Origin: Pelomonas lactea | Lineage (GTDB): Bacteria; Pseudomonadota; Gammaproteobacteria; Burkholderiales; Burkholderiaceae_C | Length of the DNA: 64,000 bases | Assembly (NCBI RefSeq): GCF_043555885.1 | Contig: NZ_JBIGHX010000006.1 | Coordinates: forward strand, 124,001 to 188,000 | Direction of reading: 5' to 3' | Shown: positions 44,287-53,802 of the stretch, piece after piece | How the letters are laid out: each line of letters opens with the position of its first letter | Numbering within the stretch: position 1 is the stretch's first letter | Notes under the pieces: generated by a model | Told to the model about the DNA's origin: nothing | Database searches by the model: none | The model's input: only the letters and a program-made list of their open reading frames with translations | Program-made: the position numbers and the translations under genes

Positions 44287-45752
44287 TGCGCGGCTCCGTT
44301 CGTCGGGGCCTGGATGGGCTGGAAGGCGACGGGCCGCGGGATGCGCGTGGCGCAGCTCGCGTCCTGCGGCAGCGCGTCGGTGTCGGTCTTGGCGTCGATG
44401 AAGCGGAACATCAGGTCGCGCACGCAGCCCACGCCCATGACGCCGTGGCCGGCCTCGGGCACCACCAGGTGCTGCACGCGCTCGGCGTGGCCGACGGCCA
44501 GCGCCTTCGCGATGCGCTCGCCGTGGCGCGGCGGCGTGGCGGGGTCCGCACCGCCGCTCATGACGAGCACGGGGCTGGGCGCGGGCGGCACCTTGTAGAA
44601 GTCGGCCGGCACGTCGCCGCGGGGCCAGGTCTTGCACACGCGGGCGTACATGTCGGCATCCACGCGCTGGAAGTCGGCGCCGGGCTTGTCGGTCGACTCG
44701 GCCAGGCGCGGCATGTCCTCGGCGCAGACGACCGAGAAGTGCATGCCCATCGCCAGCCGCAGGTCCTTGCCGCCGCTGAAGGCCGAGGTCAGGCCGAACA
44801 GGCCGTCGAAGCGGCCGTCGCGCGCGGCGGCCTGGATGGCGGCCGGCAGTGCGGCGGCCAGCGCCGGCTGGTACAGCGGCGGGCGCACGGCGCGCAGTAG
44901 CAGCTCGCGGTCCACCGTGAAGCGCTCGGGCTGGCCCGTCAGCGGCTGCGCCACCGTCACCTGGCGCGGCAGCGAGGCCAGCAGTGCCTGCCAGTCGGCG
45001 CGCAGCGTCGGATAGGTCTTGGCGTGTGCGTCCAGCAGCTTGTCCAGCGCGGCCTGCGTGTCGGGCGAGAAGCTGGCCGGCAGCACCATGTCGGGCGGCG
45101 CCACGCCGTCGATGACGGTGCGGCGCACCTTGGTCGGGAACTGGCGCAGGTACTCCAGCGCGGCGCGCGTGCCGTAGCTGCCGCCGATGAGGTTCCACTG
45201 CGGCACGCCGAGAGCCTCGCGCACGGCGTCCATGTCCTGCATCGCGATCGTCGTCGTGAAGAAGCGCAGGCCGCCCTCCTGGCCATACGGCAGCTTCTCC
45301 AGCGCGGCGCGGCAGGCGTCCAGCCGGCGCAGCTGGGCGGCGCCGTCGAGCTGCTCGGTGATGGGCAGCCGGCTGTCGTCGGGGCAGTCCAGCGGCGCGG
45401 ACTTGCCGGTGCCGCGCTGGTCGATGAAGACCAGGTCGCGCCGGTTGCCCAGCCGCGACAGCCGCGGCAGCATGCGCGCGGCCACGCTGATGGCACTCTG
45501 GCCGGGGCCGCCGGCCAGCATCAGCACCGCGTCGGGCTGCTTGTTGCGGGCCATGGCCGGCACGACGAGGTAGTGCACGTCGATCTTCGCGCCGTCCGGC
45601 CGTGCCGGGTCCAGCGGGCGTTGCAGGCTGCCGCACTGCAACTCGTTGGGGATGCCGTCGATACGGCAGGGCTTCAGCGGCGCAGCCGCCGCGGCCGTGC
45701 CCAGACCGGTCATCGTCAGGAGTGCCAGCAGGCACCCACGCCATTCACGCAT
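44283..45752 (-). CDS. Secreted alpha/beta hydrolase, tripeptidyl-aminopeptidase-like
   Basis: 489 aa with signal peptide. Oxyanion region LMLAGGPGQSAIS, DLVFIDQRGTGKSAPLDC, nucleophile elbow IGGSYGTRAALEY, acid near VMSGGADPATPP and His in EAGHGVMG. The TAP-like C-terminal domain follows. Such enzymes remove N-terminal peptides or prolines from substrates in the periplasm. Its coupling to an ABC exporter suggests processing of an exported peptide; this is inference. Confidence 0.88.
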   Translation of the reverse strand: MREWRGCLLALLTMTGLGTAAAAAPLKPCRIDGIPNELQCGSLQRPLDPARPDGAKIDVHYLVVPAMARNKQPDAVLMLAGGPGQSAISVAARMLPRLSRLGNRRDLVFIDQRGTGKSAPLDCPDDSRLPITEQLDGAAQLRRLDACRAALEKLPYGQEGGLRFFTTTIAMQDMDAVREALGVPQWNLIGGSYGTRAALEYLRQFPTKVRRTVIDGVAPPDMVLPASFSPDTQAALDKLLDAHAKTYPTLRADWQALLASLPRQVTVAQPLTGQPERFTVDRELLLRAVRPPLYQPALAAALPAAIQAAARDGRFDGLFGLTSAFSGGKDLRLAMGMHFSVVCAEDMPRLAESTDKPGADFQRVDADMYARVCKTWPRGDVPADFYKVPPAPSPVLVMSGGADPATPPRHGERIAKALAVGHAERVQHLVVPEAGHGVMGVGCVRDLMFRFIDAKTDTDALPQDASCATRIPRPVAFQPIQAPTNGAAQ

Positions 45753-45873
45753 GCCTTCACTCGGGAAGTTGGGAGTGGGCGGAGTATCCGGGCGCGCCGG
45801 TGCGGGCGCCGCGGCGCTTGCGTGAATGGCCGGTGGGGCCGCACCAGCGGCCCGAAATTGCGGCTGGCCGGTG

Positions 45874-47430
45874 TCAGGCCTTGCGGGCAGCGGGCGCCAT
45901 CAGCCCCTGGCAGGCGGCCCGCGCCTTGGCATCGCTGCCGTCCAGCTTGCCGCAGACGCCGTCCAGCTGCGCCTTGAGCCGGCCGAGGGCGGCGGCCTGG
46001 GCGGGGGTCTTGCTCCAGCCCGCCAGCAGCGTCGCGACCTTCTTCAGCGAGCGTTCGCTGCGTTCGTAGAACGCGCCGGGGTCCTTCTCTGCCTCGGCGA
46101 ACAGCTGGGCGGCGGTCTTCTCGATGCGCGCCGTGTCTTCGGGGCTCAGCTCGACGAGCGCGCCGAGGTAGTTGGACCCCCACTGCAGCCGGGTCGCCGG
46201 GCCCTCGCTCTTGTTGAAGGCCTCCTCGTACCAGCGCAGCGCGTCGGCGGTCTTGCCCTGCTTCTTCGCGTTGCCGCCCAGCTGGCTCATCAGGTAGTAG
46301 GGCGAGTGGCTGCGCGCCAGGGCCGACTTCAGCAGCTCGTCGCTCTCCTTCCACAACCCGGCGCGGCCCAGCAGGTGGGCCGCTTCGGTGACGACGGCCT
46401 GGCGCTCGTAGCCGTCGGTGACGTCGCGGTTGGCCTTGCCGGCCTGCTCGCGCGCTTCGGCCAGCAGCGCGGCGGGGATCCTGGCCGGGTGCGGGTCGTC
46501 CTTGGCCGAGTCCAGCCGCGCCAGTTCGATGCGGCCTTGCAGCGCATTCAGCCGGTCGGCACGCGACAGCGTCACGTCTTCGTTGAGCCGCTTCAGCGCC
46601 GCATCGAACTCGGCGACCAGCAGGCGGCGGGCCTCGCCCGCCGCCTGCGTCAGCGCCTTGACGAGGTCGGGGGCCTCGTTGGTCAGCACGTCCATCTGCA
46701 CGCGGGCCTGCTCGGCGTCGGCCAGCACGGCGCGCAGCCGCGGCAGCTGGGCTGGGTCGGCCGTCTTGCCGTCGGCCAGCGCGCCGATGGACTTCAGCCA
46801 TAGCCGCGTGGCGGTCTCGGCGTCCGCACCCTCGCTGGCGCGGGCCAGCTGCGCCAGCGTGGCGGGGCGCTCGGCGGCGGGCAGCAGTTGCTGCTCGTCG
46901 GTCTCCCAGCCGTAGAAGCCCAGCAGCCGCCATTCGTTGGCACCCAGCTTCCTGCCCGCGCGCGCGTCCGCCAGCACGGCCTTGACGGGCCGGCCGCTGG
47001 ACAGGCCCAGCTGCAGCACCTTCATCACCTGCGCCGCATCGGCCTCGCCGGGCAGGCGCGTGATCTCGTGGCCGGCGGGGCTGAACAGGATCAGCGTCGG
47101 GTAGCCGCGCACCTTGAAGCGCGTGCCCAGCTTCTGCGCGCCGGGCGCGTCGCCGTCGATGCCCACGGCGACGAAGGCCTTGCTCTGCTCGATGAAGTCG
47201 GCGCGGTTGAACAGCGTGGCCTTGAGCTGGTTGCACGGCGGGCACCACTTGGCGCCCCAGTACAACAGCACCGGCTTCTTCTCCGCCTTGGCTTGGGCAA
47301 AGGCGCGGTCGATGTCGGCATCGGCCGCGGCGGCCTGCCAGGACACGCCGGGCCCGGTGGCGGCGTGGGCGGGAGCGCAGGCCAGGGTGAGGGCCAGCGC
47401 CAGCGACGAGAAGAGGGGTTGCAGCTTCAT
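45874..47430 (-). CDS. Exported thioredoxin-fold protein with TPR-like helices
   Basis: 518 aa. The ATG at 47428-47430 gives a signal peptide ending AHA. Residues 30-145 are a thioredoxin domain with YWGAKWCPPCNQLKAT (Cys63, Cys66) and RGYPTLILFSPAGHEITRLPG. The remaining 370 residues are helical and TPR-like (YYLMSQLGGNAKKQGKTADALRWYEEAFNKSEG). The likely role is a periplasmic disulfide reductase with a protein-binding tail. Targets are unknown. Confidence 0.85.
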   Translation of the reverse strand: MKLQPLFSSLALALTLACAPAHAATGPGVSWQAAAADADIDRAFAQAKAEKKPVLLYWGAKWCPPCNQLKATLFNRADFIEQSKAFVAVGIDGDAPGAQKLGTRFKVRGYPTLILFSPAGHEITRLPGEADAAQVMKVLQLGLSSGRPVKAVLADARAGRKLGANEWRLLGFYGWETDEQQLLPAAERPATLAQLARASEGADAETATRLWLKSIGALADGKTADPAQLPRLRAVLADAEQARVQMDVLTNEAPDLVKALTQAAGEARRLLVAEFDAALKRLNEDVTLSRADRLNALQGRIELARLDSAKDDPHPARIPAALLAEAREQAGKANRDVTDGYERQAVVTEAAHLLGRAGLWKESDELLKSALARSHSPYYLMSQLGGNAKKQGKTADALRWYEEAFNKSEGPATRLQWGSNYLGALVELSPEDTARIEKTAAQLFAEAEKDPGAFYERSERSLKKVATLLAGWSKTPAQAAALGRLKAQLDGVCGKLDGSDAKARAACQGLMAPAARKA

Positions 47431-47599
47431 GTCCGGCGGTGAGAAAGCGGTGCCCGGATTGTCCCGGGCTTTGCGCGCGGCCAGGCGCGTTTGCCAACGC
47501 AGCTCATGCGGTGGCCGCATGAACACCGGCATTCATAGGGAGGGCGCGGTCGCCGGAGTCTCCCTAGACTCGCGCGCGAGTCATTTCACAAGGGCATCC

Positions 47600-48208
47600 A
47601 TGAAAAACATTGCCGCCGCCGCCACGCTGGCGCTGTCGCTCACACCGGCTCTGGCCGCCGGCCCCAACCTGGTCGTCAACGGCAGCTTTGAAGCCGACCC
47701 CATCGCCGGCAACAGCTGGGTCATCCGACCCAACATCACCGGCTGGACCGGCGCGCCCGACATCGAGCTGCAGAACCAGCTGGAGGGCAACCTGGCGCAG
47801 GACGGCCAGCAGCTCGTCGAGCTGGATACCTTCGCCAACAGCGCGATGAGCCAGACGATCAATGCCACCGGCTGGGTGAACCTGAGCTTCTGGTACACGC
47901 CGCGCATCGGCTGGGGCGCGAACACCCATGGTGTGCAGGTCAGTCTGGGTGGCTTCACCGGCACCGTCATGGACAGCGTCGCCGGTGGATCGGTGCCGAA
48001 CTGGCAGCGCTTCAGCGCGCTGGTGGACCTGGGCAGCAGCGGCAGCGCGGTGCTGCGCTTCGCCGCGACCGGCACGTCGGACATGGCCGGCGGCCTCATC
48101 GACAACGTCTCCGTCACCGCCGTGCCCGAGCCGTCGACCGCGGCGCTGTCGCTGGCCGGCGGCCTGGTGCTGGCGGCGGGGCTGCGCCGGCGCCGCGCGG
48201 GCCGCTGA
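47600..48208 (+). CDS. PEP-CTERM protein with carbohydrate-binding-like fold
   Basis: 202 aa. Signal peptide, then NLVVNGSFEADPIAGNSWVI and WVNLSFWYTPRIGW, a beta-sandwich pattern seen in carbohydrate-binding PEP-CTERM proteins (DUF642-like). The C-terminus has VPEPSTAALSLAGGLVLAAGL then RRRRAGR, the PEP-CTERM sorting signal. The needed exosortase is not in this window. AAGGG precedes the ATG. Confidence 0.85.
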   Translation: MKNIAAAATLALSLTPALAAGPNLVVNGSFEADPIAGNSWVIRPNITGWTGAPDIELQNQLEGNLAQDGQQLVELDTFANSAMSQTINATGWVNLSFWYTPRIGWGANTHGVQVSLGGFTGTVMDSVAGGSVPNWQRFSALVDLGSSGSAVLRFAATGTSDMAGGLIDNVSVTAVPEPSTAALSLAGGLVLAAGLRRRRAGR

Positions 48209-48241
48209 CCGATCGGCCGTCGGGCGCTAGAGTGCCCGGCC

Positions 48242-48940
48242 ATGCCTGCCGCCCGACTCGACGAAGCCCTGGCCCGGCTGCGCGCGGCCGCCCGCCTCGA
48301 CGCGCTGGCCGACATGGCCCGCTTCGGTCTGACCGGCGAAGGCCGGCTGGGCCTGGCGGTGCCCACGCTGCGCGCGCTGGCGCGCGAGTTCAGGCGCGAC
48401 CACGACCTGGCGCTCGCGCTGTGGGACACCGGCATCCCCGACGCACAGATCCTCGCCGGCATGGCGGCCGAGCCGGCCAAGCTGACCGCGGCGCAGATGG
48501 ACCACTGGGTGGCCGGCCTGCGCGCCTGGGACGTCTGCGACCAGGCCTGCCTGAACGCCTTCGTGAAGAGCCCGCTGGCGTGGGATGCCATCCCGCGCTG
48601 GGCGGCGCGTGAGCCCGAGTTCGAGAAGCGCGCCGGCTTCGCGCTGCTGGCCGTGGCCGCCGTGCACCAGAAGCAACGACCCGACGCCGACTTCCTCGCC
48701 CGCCTGCCCCTCATCGAGCAGGCTGCCGCCGACGACCGCAACTTCGTCAAGAAGGCCGTCAACTGGGCGCTGCGCCAGATCGGCAAGCGCAGCGCGGCGC
48801 TGCGTGAGCCAGCACTCACCGTGGCGGAGCGGCTGTGCGGGCGCGAGGAGAAGTCGGCCCGCTGGATAGGCGGCGACGCGCGGCGGGAGCTGAGCCAGCG
48901 GATGGCGTCGTCGTCCGCACCCGGGCCGTCGGTCGGGTGA
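48242..48940 (+). CDS. DNA alkylation repair protein (AlkD-like HEAT repeats)
   Basis: 232 aa. HEAT-like helices with LGLAVPTLRALAREFRRDHDLAL, LRAWDVCDQACLNAF, EKRAGFALLAVAAVH and DDRNFVKKAVNWALRQIGKRS match the AlkD/DNA_alkylation family, including the WD of WDVCDQ and the NWALRQIGKR motif. It would excise N3- or N7-alkylated purines as a glycosylase. Confidence 0.9.
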   Translation: MPAARLDEALARLRAAARLDALADMARFGLTGEGRLGLAVPTLRALAREFRRDHDLALALWDTGIPDAQILAGMAAEPAKLTAAQMDHWVAGLRAWDVCDQACLNAFVKSPLAWDAIPRWAAREPEFEKRAGFALLAVAAVHQKQRPDADFLARLPLIEQAAADDRNFVKKAVNWALRQIGKRSAALREPALTVAERLCGREEKSARWIGGDARRELSQRMASSSAPGPSVG

Positions 48941-49005
48941 TCGGCGGAGGCGGACGCAGCAGGTTGGGCTGCGCGAATTGCAGCGATCAGCATGGCGCCG
49001 GCCGC

Positions 49006-49030
49006 AAAAAATTGAACCTGACCCCATTTT
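49006..49030. repeat. Possible REP-like remnant
   Basis: AAAATTGAACCTGACCCC followed by ATTTT resembles short conserved sequences that I recall near REP-associated (RAYT) transposases in proteobacteria. Only one copy is seen here and no transposase is present. It sits in a 253 bp gap that also holds poly-G tracts (49044-49075) but no gene before 49194. Confidence 0.35.
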
Positions 49031-49193
49031 CATCTCCCTCTTAGGGGGGACTTCGGGGGATTTGGGGGGAGGCGCCGCGGCGGCATCCCCCCGCGTCCCA
49101 CCCTCTGGGTGATGTCGCGAAACAGGCCTGGCGCCGATGCTGACGGTGTGACGTTTTCCACGGCGTCAAACCCCTCAGCACCGGAGACCCAGC

Positions 49194-49400
49194 ATGCAAT
49201 TCTTCAGCTCCTCGCAGTTCCCCATCGTGAACGCCAGGCTGCCGCACGCCACGGCGGGGCAGGGCGCCGCCGCGGCGGCCGCAGCGCGCAAGCTGGATTG
49301 CGGCTGGTACGACTCCAGCTTCGACCTCGCCCGCGGCCTGGAAGTCGTCGAGGACGATGACCACACGCTGTACCAGCTGTGGGAGATGTCGCGTCGCTGA
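49194..49400 (+). CDS. Small hypothetical protein
   Basis: 68 aa. MQFFSSSQFPIVNARLPHA, a poly-Ala stretch, then CGWYDSSFDLARGLEVVEDDD. GGAG is six bases before the ATG. No family or membrane segment is seen. It is convergent with fadH. Amphipathic composition and a good ribosome site support a real gene. Confidence 0.55.
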   Translation: MQFFSSSQFPIVNARLPHATAGQGAAAAAAARKLDCGWYDSSFDLARGLEVVEDDDHTLYQLWEMSRR

Positions 49401-49428
49401 GCCCGGTTGTCCGGCCGCCCGGCGCCGG

Positions 49429-51483
49429 CTACAGCGAGCAGGCCAGTTTGGTGCCCTGCAGGATGGCCCGCTTCGCGTCCAGCTCGCCGGCCTCCAGCGC
49501 GCCGCCGATCAGGTGCACGTTCACACCCGCGGCCCGCAGCGGCGCCTCCAGCTCGCGCAGCGGCTCCTGGCCGGCGCACAGCACGATGGTGTCGGCCTCG
49601 ATGAGCTGGGCGTCCGAGCGCTTCTCGCCGTAGCTCACCCACAGCCCCTCGGGCGTGATCTGCTCGTAGTTCACGCCGGCCAGCATGTCCACCTGTTTCA
49701 TCTTCAAGGCCGCGCGGTGGATCCAGCCGGTCGTCTTGCCCAGGCCAGCGCCGGGCTTGCCGGTCTTGCGTTGCAGCAGCGTGATCTGGCGGTTCGGCGC
49801 GTCGGGTGCCGGCCGCAGCAGCCCGGCACGCACCTGTTCCGGGTCACCCACGCCCCAATGCTTGCGCCACGCGGCCGGGTCCAGCGTCAGCGAGTGGCCG
49901 GCCTCCAGCAGGTACTCCGCCATGTCGAAGCCGATGCCGCCCGCGCCGACGATGGCCACGCGTTTGCCCACCGGCTTGTCGTGGCGCAGCACGTCGATGT
50001 AGCTCAGCACCTGGCCGCGCGCGACGCCCTCGGCCTGGCCCTTGATCTTCGGGTCGCGCGCGCTGACGCCGGTGGCCAGCAGCACGTCGTCAAAGCCCTC
50101 CAGGTCGTCGGCGCCCACGCGGCAGTTCAGCTTCAGCTCGACGCCGGTGACCTCGATGCGCCGGCCGAAGTAGCGCAGCGTCTCGCTGAACTCCTCCTTG
50201 CCCGGCACGCGGCGGGCCATGTTGAACTGGCCGCCGATCTCGGCCGCCGCGTCGAACAGCGTCACCGCATGGCCGCGTTCGGCCAGCGTCGTCGCCGCGG
50301 CCAGCCCGGCCGGGCCAGCGCCCACGACGGCGATGCGCTTCTTCGCGCCGCCAGCCACCGGGCGCAGCACGATTTCCTGCTCGTACGCCGCCCGCGGGTT
50401 CACGAGGCAGGTGGAGATCTTCTGCGCGAAGGTGTGGTCCAGGCAGGCCTGGTTGCAGGCGATGCAGGTGTTGATCTCGTCGGCCCGCCCCTGGCGCGCC
50501 TTCTGCACGAAGGCCGGGTCGGCCAGGAAGGGCCGCGCCATCGACACCATGTCCGCCGAGCCGTCGGCCAGCACGCCTTCGGCCACCTCCGGCGTGTTGA
50601 TGCGGTTGCTGGTGATCAGCGGCGTGGTGATGCCTTCTTCCCGCAGCTTGGCGCGAAGTTTTGCAGTCACCCACGCGAAGCCCGCGCGCGGCACGCTGGT
50701 CGCGATGGTGGGCACGCGCGCCTCGTGCCAGCCGATGCCGGTGTTGATGATGGTGGCGCCGCCGCGCGCCACGCGCCGGCCCAGCTCCACGACCTCGTCC
50801 CACGAACTGCCGTTGGGCACCAGGTCCAGCATGGACAGCCGGTAGATGATGATGAAGTCCGGCCCCACCGCCTCGCGCATGCGCGCCAGGATCTCCAGCG
50901 GCAGCCGCATGCGGTTCTCGTACGAGCCGCCCCAGGCGTCGGTGCGCTGGTTGGTGTGTTCGACGAGGAACTGGTTGATGAAATAGCCCTCGCTGCCCAT
51001 CACCTCCACGCCGTCGTAGCCGGCTTCGCGGGCCAGCTTTGCGCAGCGGATGAACGCGCGGATCTGCCGCTCGATGCCGCGCGGCGACAGCTCCCGCGGC
51101 GTGAACGGCGTGATGGGCGACTGGATGCGCGACGGCGCCACGCACAGCGGCGAGTAGCCATAGCGGCCCGTGTGCAGGATCTGCAGCGCGATCTTGCCGC
51201 CCTCGGCATGCACGGCGTCGGTGATGAGCTTGTGCCGCCGCGCCGCGCCCGAGGTGGCCAGCGTGCCGGCGAACGGCTTGGCCCAGCCCTCGATGTTCGG
51301 CGCGAAGCCGCCTGTGACGATGAGCCCCACCTCGCCGCGCGCACGCTCGGCGAAGAACACCGCCATGCGCTCGAAATGCTTGCGGCCGTCCTCCAGCCCG
51401 GTGTGCATGCTGCCCATGAGCACGCGGTTCTTCAGCGTCGTGAAGCCCAGGTCCAGCGGGGCCAGCAGGTGCGGATAGTTCAT
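49429..51483 (-). CDS. fadH: NADPH-dependent 2,4-dienoyl-CoA reductase
   Basis: 684 aa. The N-terminal half is an old-yellow-enzyme FMN barrel (LLAPLDLGFTTLKNRVLMGSMHTGLED, ILHTGRYGYS). The 4Fe-4S ligands follow as CIACNQACLDHTF plus a later Cys (STCLVNPRA). The C-terminal half has the FAD loop VVGAGPAGLAAATTLAERG and the NADPH loop IVGAGGIGFDMAEYLLEAGHS. It reduces 2,4-dienoyl-CoA during beta-oxidation of unsaturated fatty acids. It stands alone in the transcript. Confidence 0.93.
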   Translation of the reverse strand: MNYPHLLAPLDLGFTTLKNRVLMGSMHTGLEDGRKHFERMAVFFAERARGEVGLIVTGGFAPNIEGWAKPFAGTLATSGAARRHKLITDAVHAEGGKIALQILHTGRYGYSPLCVAPSRIQSPITPFTPRELSPRGIERQIRAFIRCAKLAREAGYDGVEVMGSEGYFINQFLVEHTNQRTDAWGGSYENRMRLPLEILARMREAVGPDFIIIYRLSMLDLVPNGSSWDEVVELGRRVARGGATIINTGIGWHEARVPTIATSVPRAGFAWVTAKLRAKLREEGITTPLITSNRINTPEVAEGVLADGSADMVSMARPFLADPAFVQKARQGRADEINTCIACNQACLDHTFAQKISTCLVNPRAAYEQEIVLRPVAGGAKKRIAVVGAGPAGLAAATTLAERGHAVTLFDAAAEIGGQFNMARRVPGKEEFSETLRYFGRRIEVTGVELKLNCRVGADDLEGFDDVLLATGVSARDPKIKGQAEGVARGQVLSYIDVLRHDKPVGKRVAIVGAGGIGFDMAEYLLEAGHSLTLDPAAWRKHWGVGDPEQVRAGLLRPAPDAPNRQITLLQRKTGKPGAGLGKTTGWIHRAALKMKQVDMLAGVNYEQITPEGLWVSYGEKRSDAQLIEADTIVLCAGQEPLRELEAPLRAAGVNVHLIGGALEAGELDAKRAILQGTKLACSL

Positions 51484-51687
51484 CGCGCCGATGCTAAACA
51501 GCGGGGCCTCGCATGGATTGGAGGCGTCTCACCAATGGCCCCCCGGGTTTTCCAGCAACAGTTCTTCACCCGGTGCTAGACGGCGGAAATGGCGGCACCC
51601 CTGGCTTGGGTTCTAATCGCGAGTCCGCGTATTTGGCCGCACCTTTGCCACCAAGGCCCGGCGACCTGGTTTTTTCGGAGATTCTCG

Positions 51688-53022
51688 ATGCGATTCACCC
51701 CCTGGGCCACCCGGCTGGCCCTGACGCTGAGCCTGTCGGCCACGGCCGCTCTGACCGCCTGCGGCGGTAGCGGCGGCGGCGGCAGCAGCACCCAAGTGCG
51801 CCTGCTCAATGCCACGCGCTCCTACGAGCAACTGGACCTGACGGTCAACGACAAGACCATCAACAGCAAGGTCGCCTACGCTGCCGTCGGCGAGTACGGC
51901 AGCGTGGACACCGGCGCCACCGCGACCAAGGTACTGAAGAGTGACGTGGGTAGCAGCGTGTCGGCCACCACGCCCACGCTGAACTCCAACAGCAACTACA
52001 CCTACATCACTTACGGCTTCTCCGGCGCCGTGCGCACGACGCTGCTGGAAGAGTCCCAGTCCGCTCCGGATGCCAACAAGGCCAAGCTGCTGGTGCTGAA
52101 CCTGGCGCCCGACGCCGGCGCGCTGGACACCTACGTGACCACCGCGGCCACCTGCGGCCTGACCAACGAGACCGCGCTGAGCAGCAACCTGGCCGGCGGC
52201 TCCGGCAGCGGCTACATCCAGATCAACTCGGGCACCTTCCGTGTCTGCGTGACCGGCTACAACAAGCCCACCGACCTGCGCCTGGCCATCCCGGCCATCA
52301 CGCTGGACTCCGCCAGCGTCAACACGCTGATCCTGACCGCCACCGACGGCGGCGTGCTGGTCAACGGCATCACGCTGGTGCAAAAGGGCGCGGCCAAGAA
52401 TTTCGCCAACACGCAAAGCCGTGTGCGCACCGTCGCCGCACTGGCCAGCGGCGGCTCGGTCACGTCGTCCATCAACGGTCAGGCCATGTTCAGCGCCGCG
52501 GCCGTCAGCCCGCTGATCAGCGACTACGTCACCACGAACGCCGGCGCCAGCACGCTGAACGTGGCCGTCAACGGCGCCAGCGTCAGCTTCACCGCGCCGA
52601 CGCTGACCGCCGGCAAGGACAGCACGCTGCTGGTCTGGGGTGACCCGGCCGCGCCCAAGCTGGCCGTCCTCGACGACGACAACCGCCTGCCCACCGTCTC
52701 CACCGACGTCAAGATCCGCCTCGTCAACGCGCTGCAGACCAACGGCGCGGGCCTGAGCGTCGGCTACGGCACCATCGCTTCCAACGTCGCCGCCGGCACG
52801 GGCTCGGCGCCGCTGTCCGGCTCGATCACGAACTCGTCCACGGGTGCGCAGGTCGACGTGACGGTGCCCAGCTCGGCCCTGTCCATCTACACGAACTCCG
52901 CGCTGGTCTTCCCGGCCGGCAGCGTCTGGACCTTCTTCGCCGTGCCCAACACCGCGACGACGGCCACCACCAACCTGCCGGTGCCGGGTCTGGCCGCCCT
53001 GCCCAAGCGCGAGCGCCCGTAA
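51688..53022 (+). CDS. DUF4397 lipoprotein
   Basis: 444 aa. The start at 51688, after CGGAG, gives a lipoprotein signal (LSATAALTAC, then GGSGGGG). Two DUF4397-like beta units follow (VRLLNATRSYEQLDLTVNDKTIN and VKIRLVNALQTNGAGLSVGYG). The chain is Thr/Ser/Asn-rich as in surface proteins. The function is not known. A clear terminator follows the stop. Confidence 0.88.
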   Translation: MRFTPWATRLALTLSLSATAALTACGGSGGGGSSTQVRLLNATRSYEQLDLTVNDKTINSKVAYAAVGEYGSVDTGATATKVLKSDVGSSVSATTPTLNSNSNYTYITYGFSGAVRTTLLEESQSAPDANKAKLLVLNLAPDAGALDTYVTTAATCGLTNETALSSNLAGGSGSGYIQINSGTFRVCVTGYNKPTDLRLAIPAITLDSASVNTLILTATDGGVLVNGITLVQKGAAKNFANTQSRVRTVAALASGGSVTSSINGQAMFSAAAVSPLISDYVTTNAGASTLNVAVNGASVSFTAPTLTAGKDSTLLVWGDPAAPKLAVLDDDNRLPTVSTDVKIRLVNALQTNGAGLSVGYGTIASNVAAGTGSAPLSGSITNSSTGAQVDVTVPSSALSIYTNSALVFPAGSVWTFFAVPNTATTATTNLPVPGLAALPKRERP

Positions 53023-53044
53023 GCGGCTCACCGCTTCAGCCAGC

Positions 53045-53074
53045 AAACCCCCGTGCCTCGGCCGGGGGTTTTTT
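53045..53074 (+). terminator. Rho-independent terminator of the DUF4397 gene
   Basis: AAACCCCC pairs with GGGGGTTT around an 11 nt loop and is followed by more T, just after the lipoprotein stop and before the next gene. Confidence 0.88.
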
Positions 53075-53100
53075 CTTGCCTGCGCAACGATGATGGCGCC

Positions 53101-53790
53101 ATGTCCGCCCCCACCCGCTTCCATCTGCAGCGCCTGCGCCAGCTGTGGCGCAGCGCCGGCTGGCCCAGCCAGGACCTCGTCGAGGTGGAGCTGCTGGCGG
53201 CCGGCTGGGTGGAGCGCCTGGCCGAGCCCGGCGGCCGCGAGCGGCTGCGCGTGACCGATGCCGGCGTCGCGCTGATCGCCGAATCGCTGACCCGCAACCG
53301 CGCCGCCCGCGACGCGCACGAGCTGCTGGTCGAGCGCGTCGCCACCGAGATGCAGCGGGCGGGCCGCATCGCCTGGCGCGGGCTGACGCTGCGCGCCGGG
53401 CTGCCGCAGGACGACGGCAAGACGCAATGGGTCAAGGCCATGCCCGACGTCTACTCCATCCGCCACAGCACCGTGGAGGACTACCTGGAGCCCGCCATCC
53501 ACGAGATCAAGGTCAGCCGCGCGGACCTGCTGGGCGAGCTGCGCCGGCCTGCCAAGTCCGCCGCCTACCGCGCGCTGTGCGGCCAGTGCTGGTTCGTCAT
53601 CAAGGCCGGCATCGCCGAGGCGCAAGAGATCCCGCCCGAGTACGGCGTGCTCATCGGCCACAGCACGCACCTGGAGCTGGCCCGGCCCGCGCCGAAGCGC
53701 GCCTGCAAGCCCGACTTCGCCACCTGGATGGCGCTGGCCCGCGCGACACCGCTGCCGCCGCAGGACGACGATCCACAATCACCGCTCTGA
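53101..53790 (+). CDS. Putative PD-(D/E)XK nuclease-like protein with N-terminal HTH
   Basis: 229 aa. Residues 1-75 look like a winged helix (VEVELLAAGWVERL, RERLRVTDAGVALIAES). The second half has MPDVYSIRHSTVEDYLEPAIHEIKVSRADLL, in which Asp and E-x-K fit the PD-(D/E)XK nuclease core as in MmcB-like DNA repair proteins, followed by CGQCWFVIKAGI. It precedes the DUF1801 gene by 12 bp. The nuclease call is moderate. Confidence 0.65.
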   Translation: MSAPTRFHLQRLRQLWRSAGWPSQDLVEVELLAAGWVERLAEPGGRERLRVTDAGVALIAESLTRNRAARDAHELLVERVATEMQRAGRIAWRGLTLRAGLPQDDGKTQWVKAMPDVYSIRHSTVEDYLEPAIHEIKVSRADLLGELRRPAKSAAYRALCGQCWFVIKAGIAEAQEIPPEYGVLIGHSTHLELARPAPKRACKPDFATWMALARATPLPPQDDDPQSPL

Positions 53791-53802
53791 CCCGGAGCCG
53801 CC

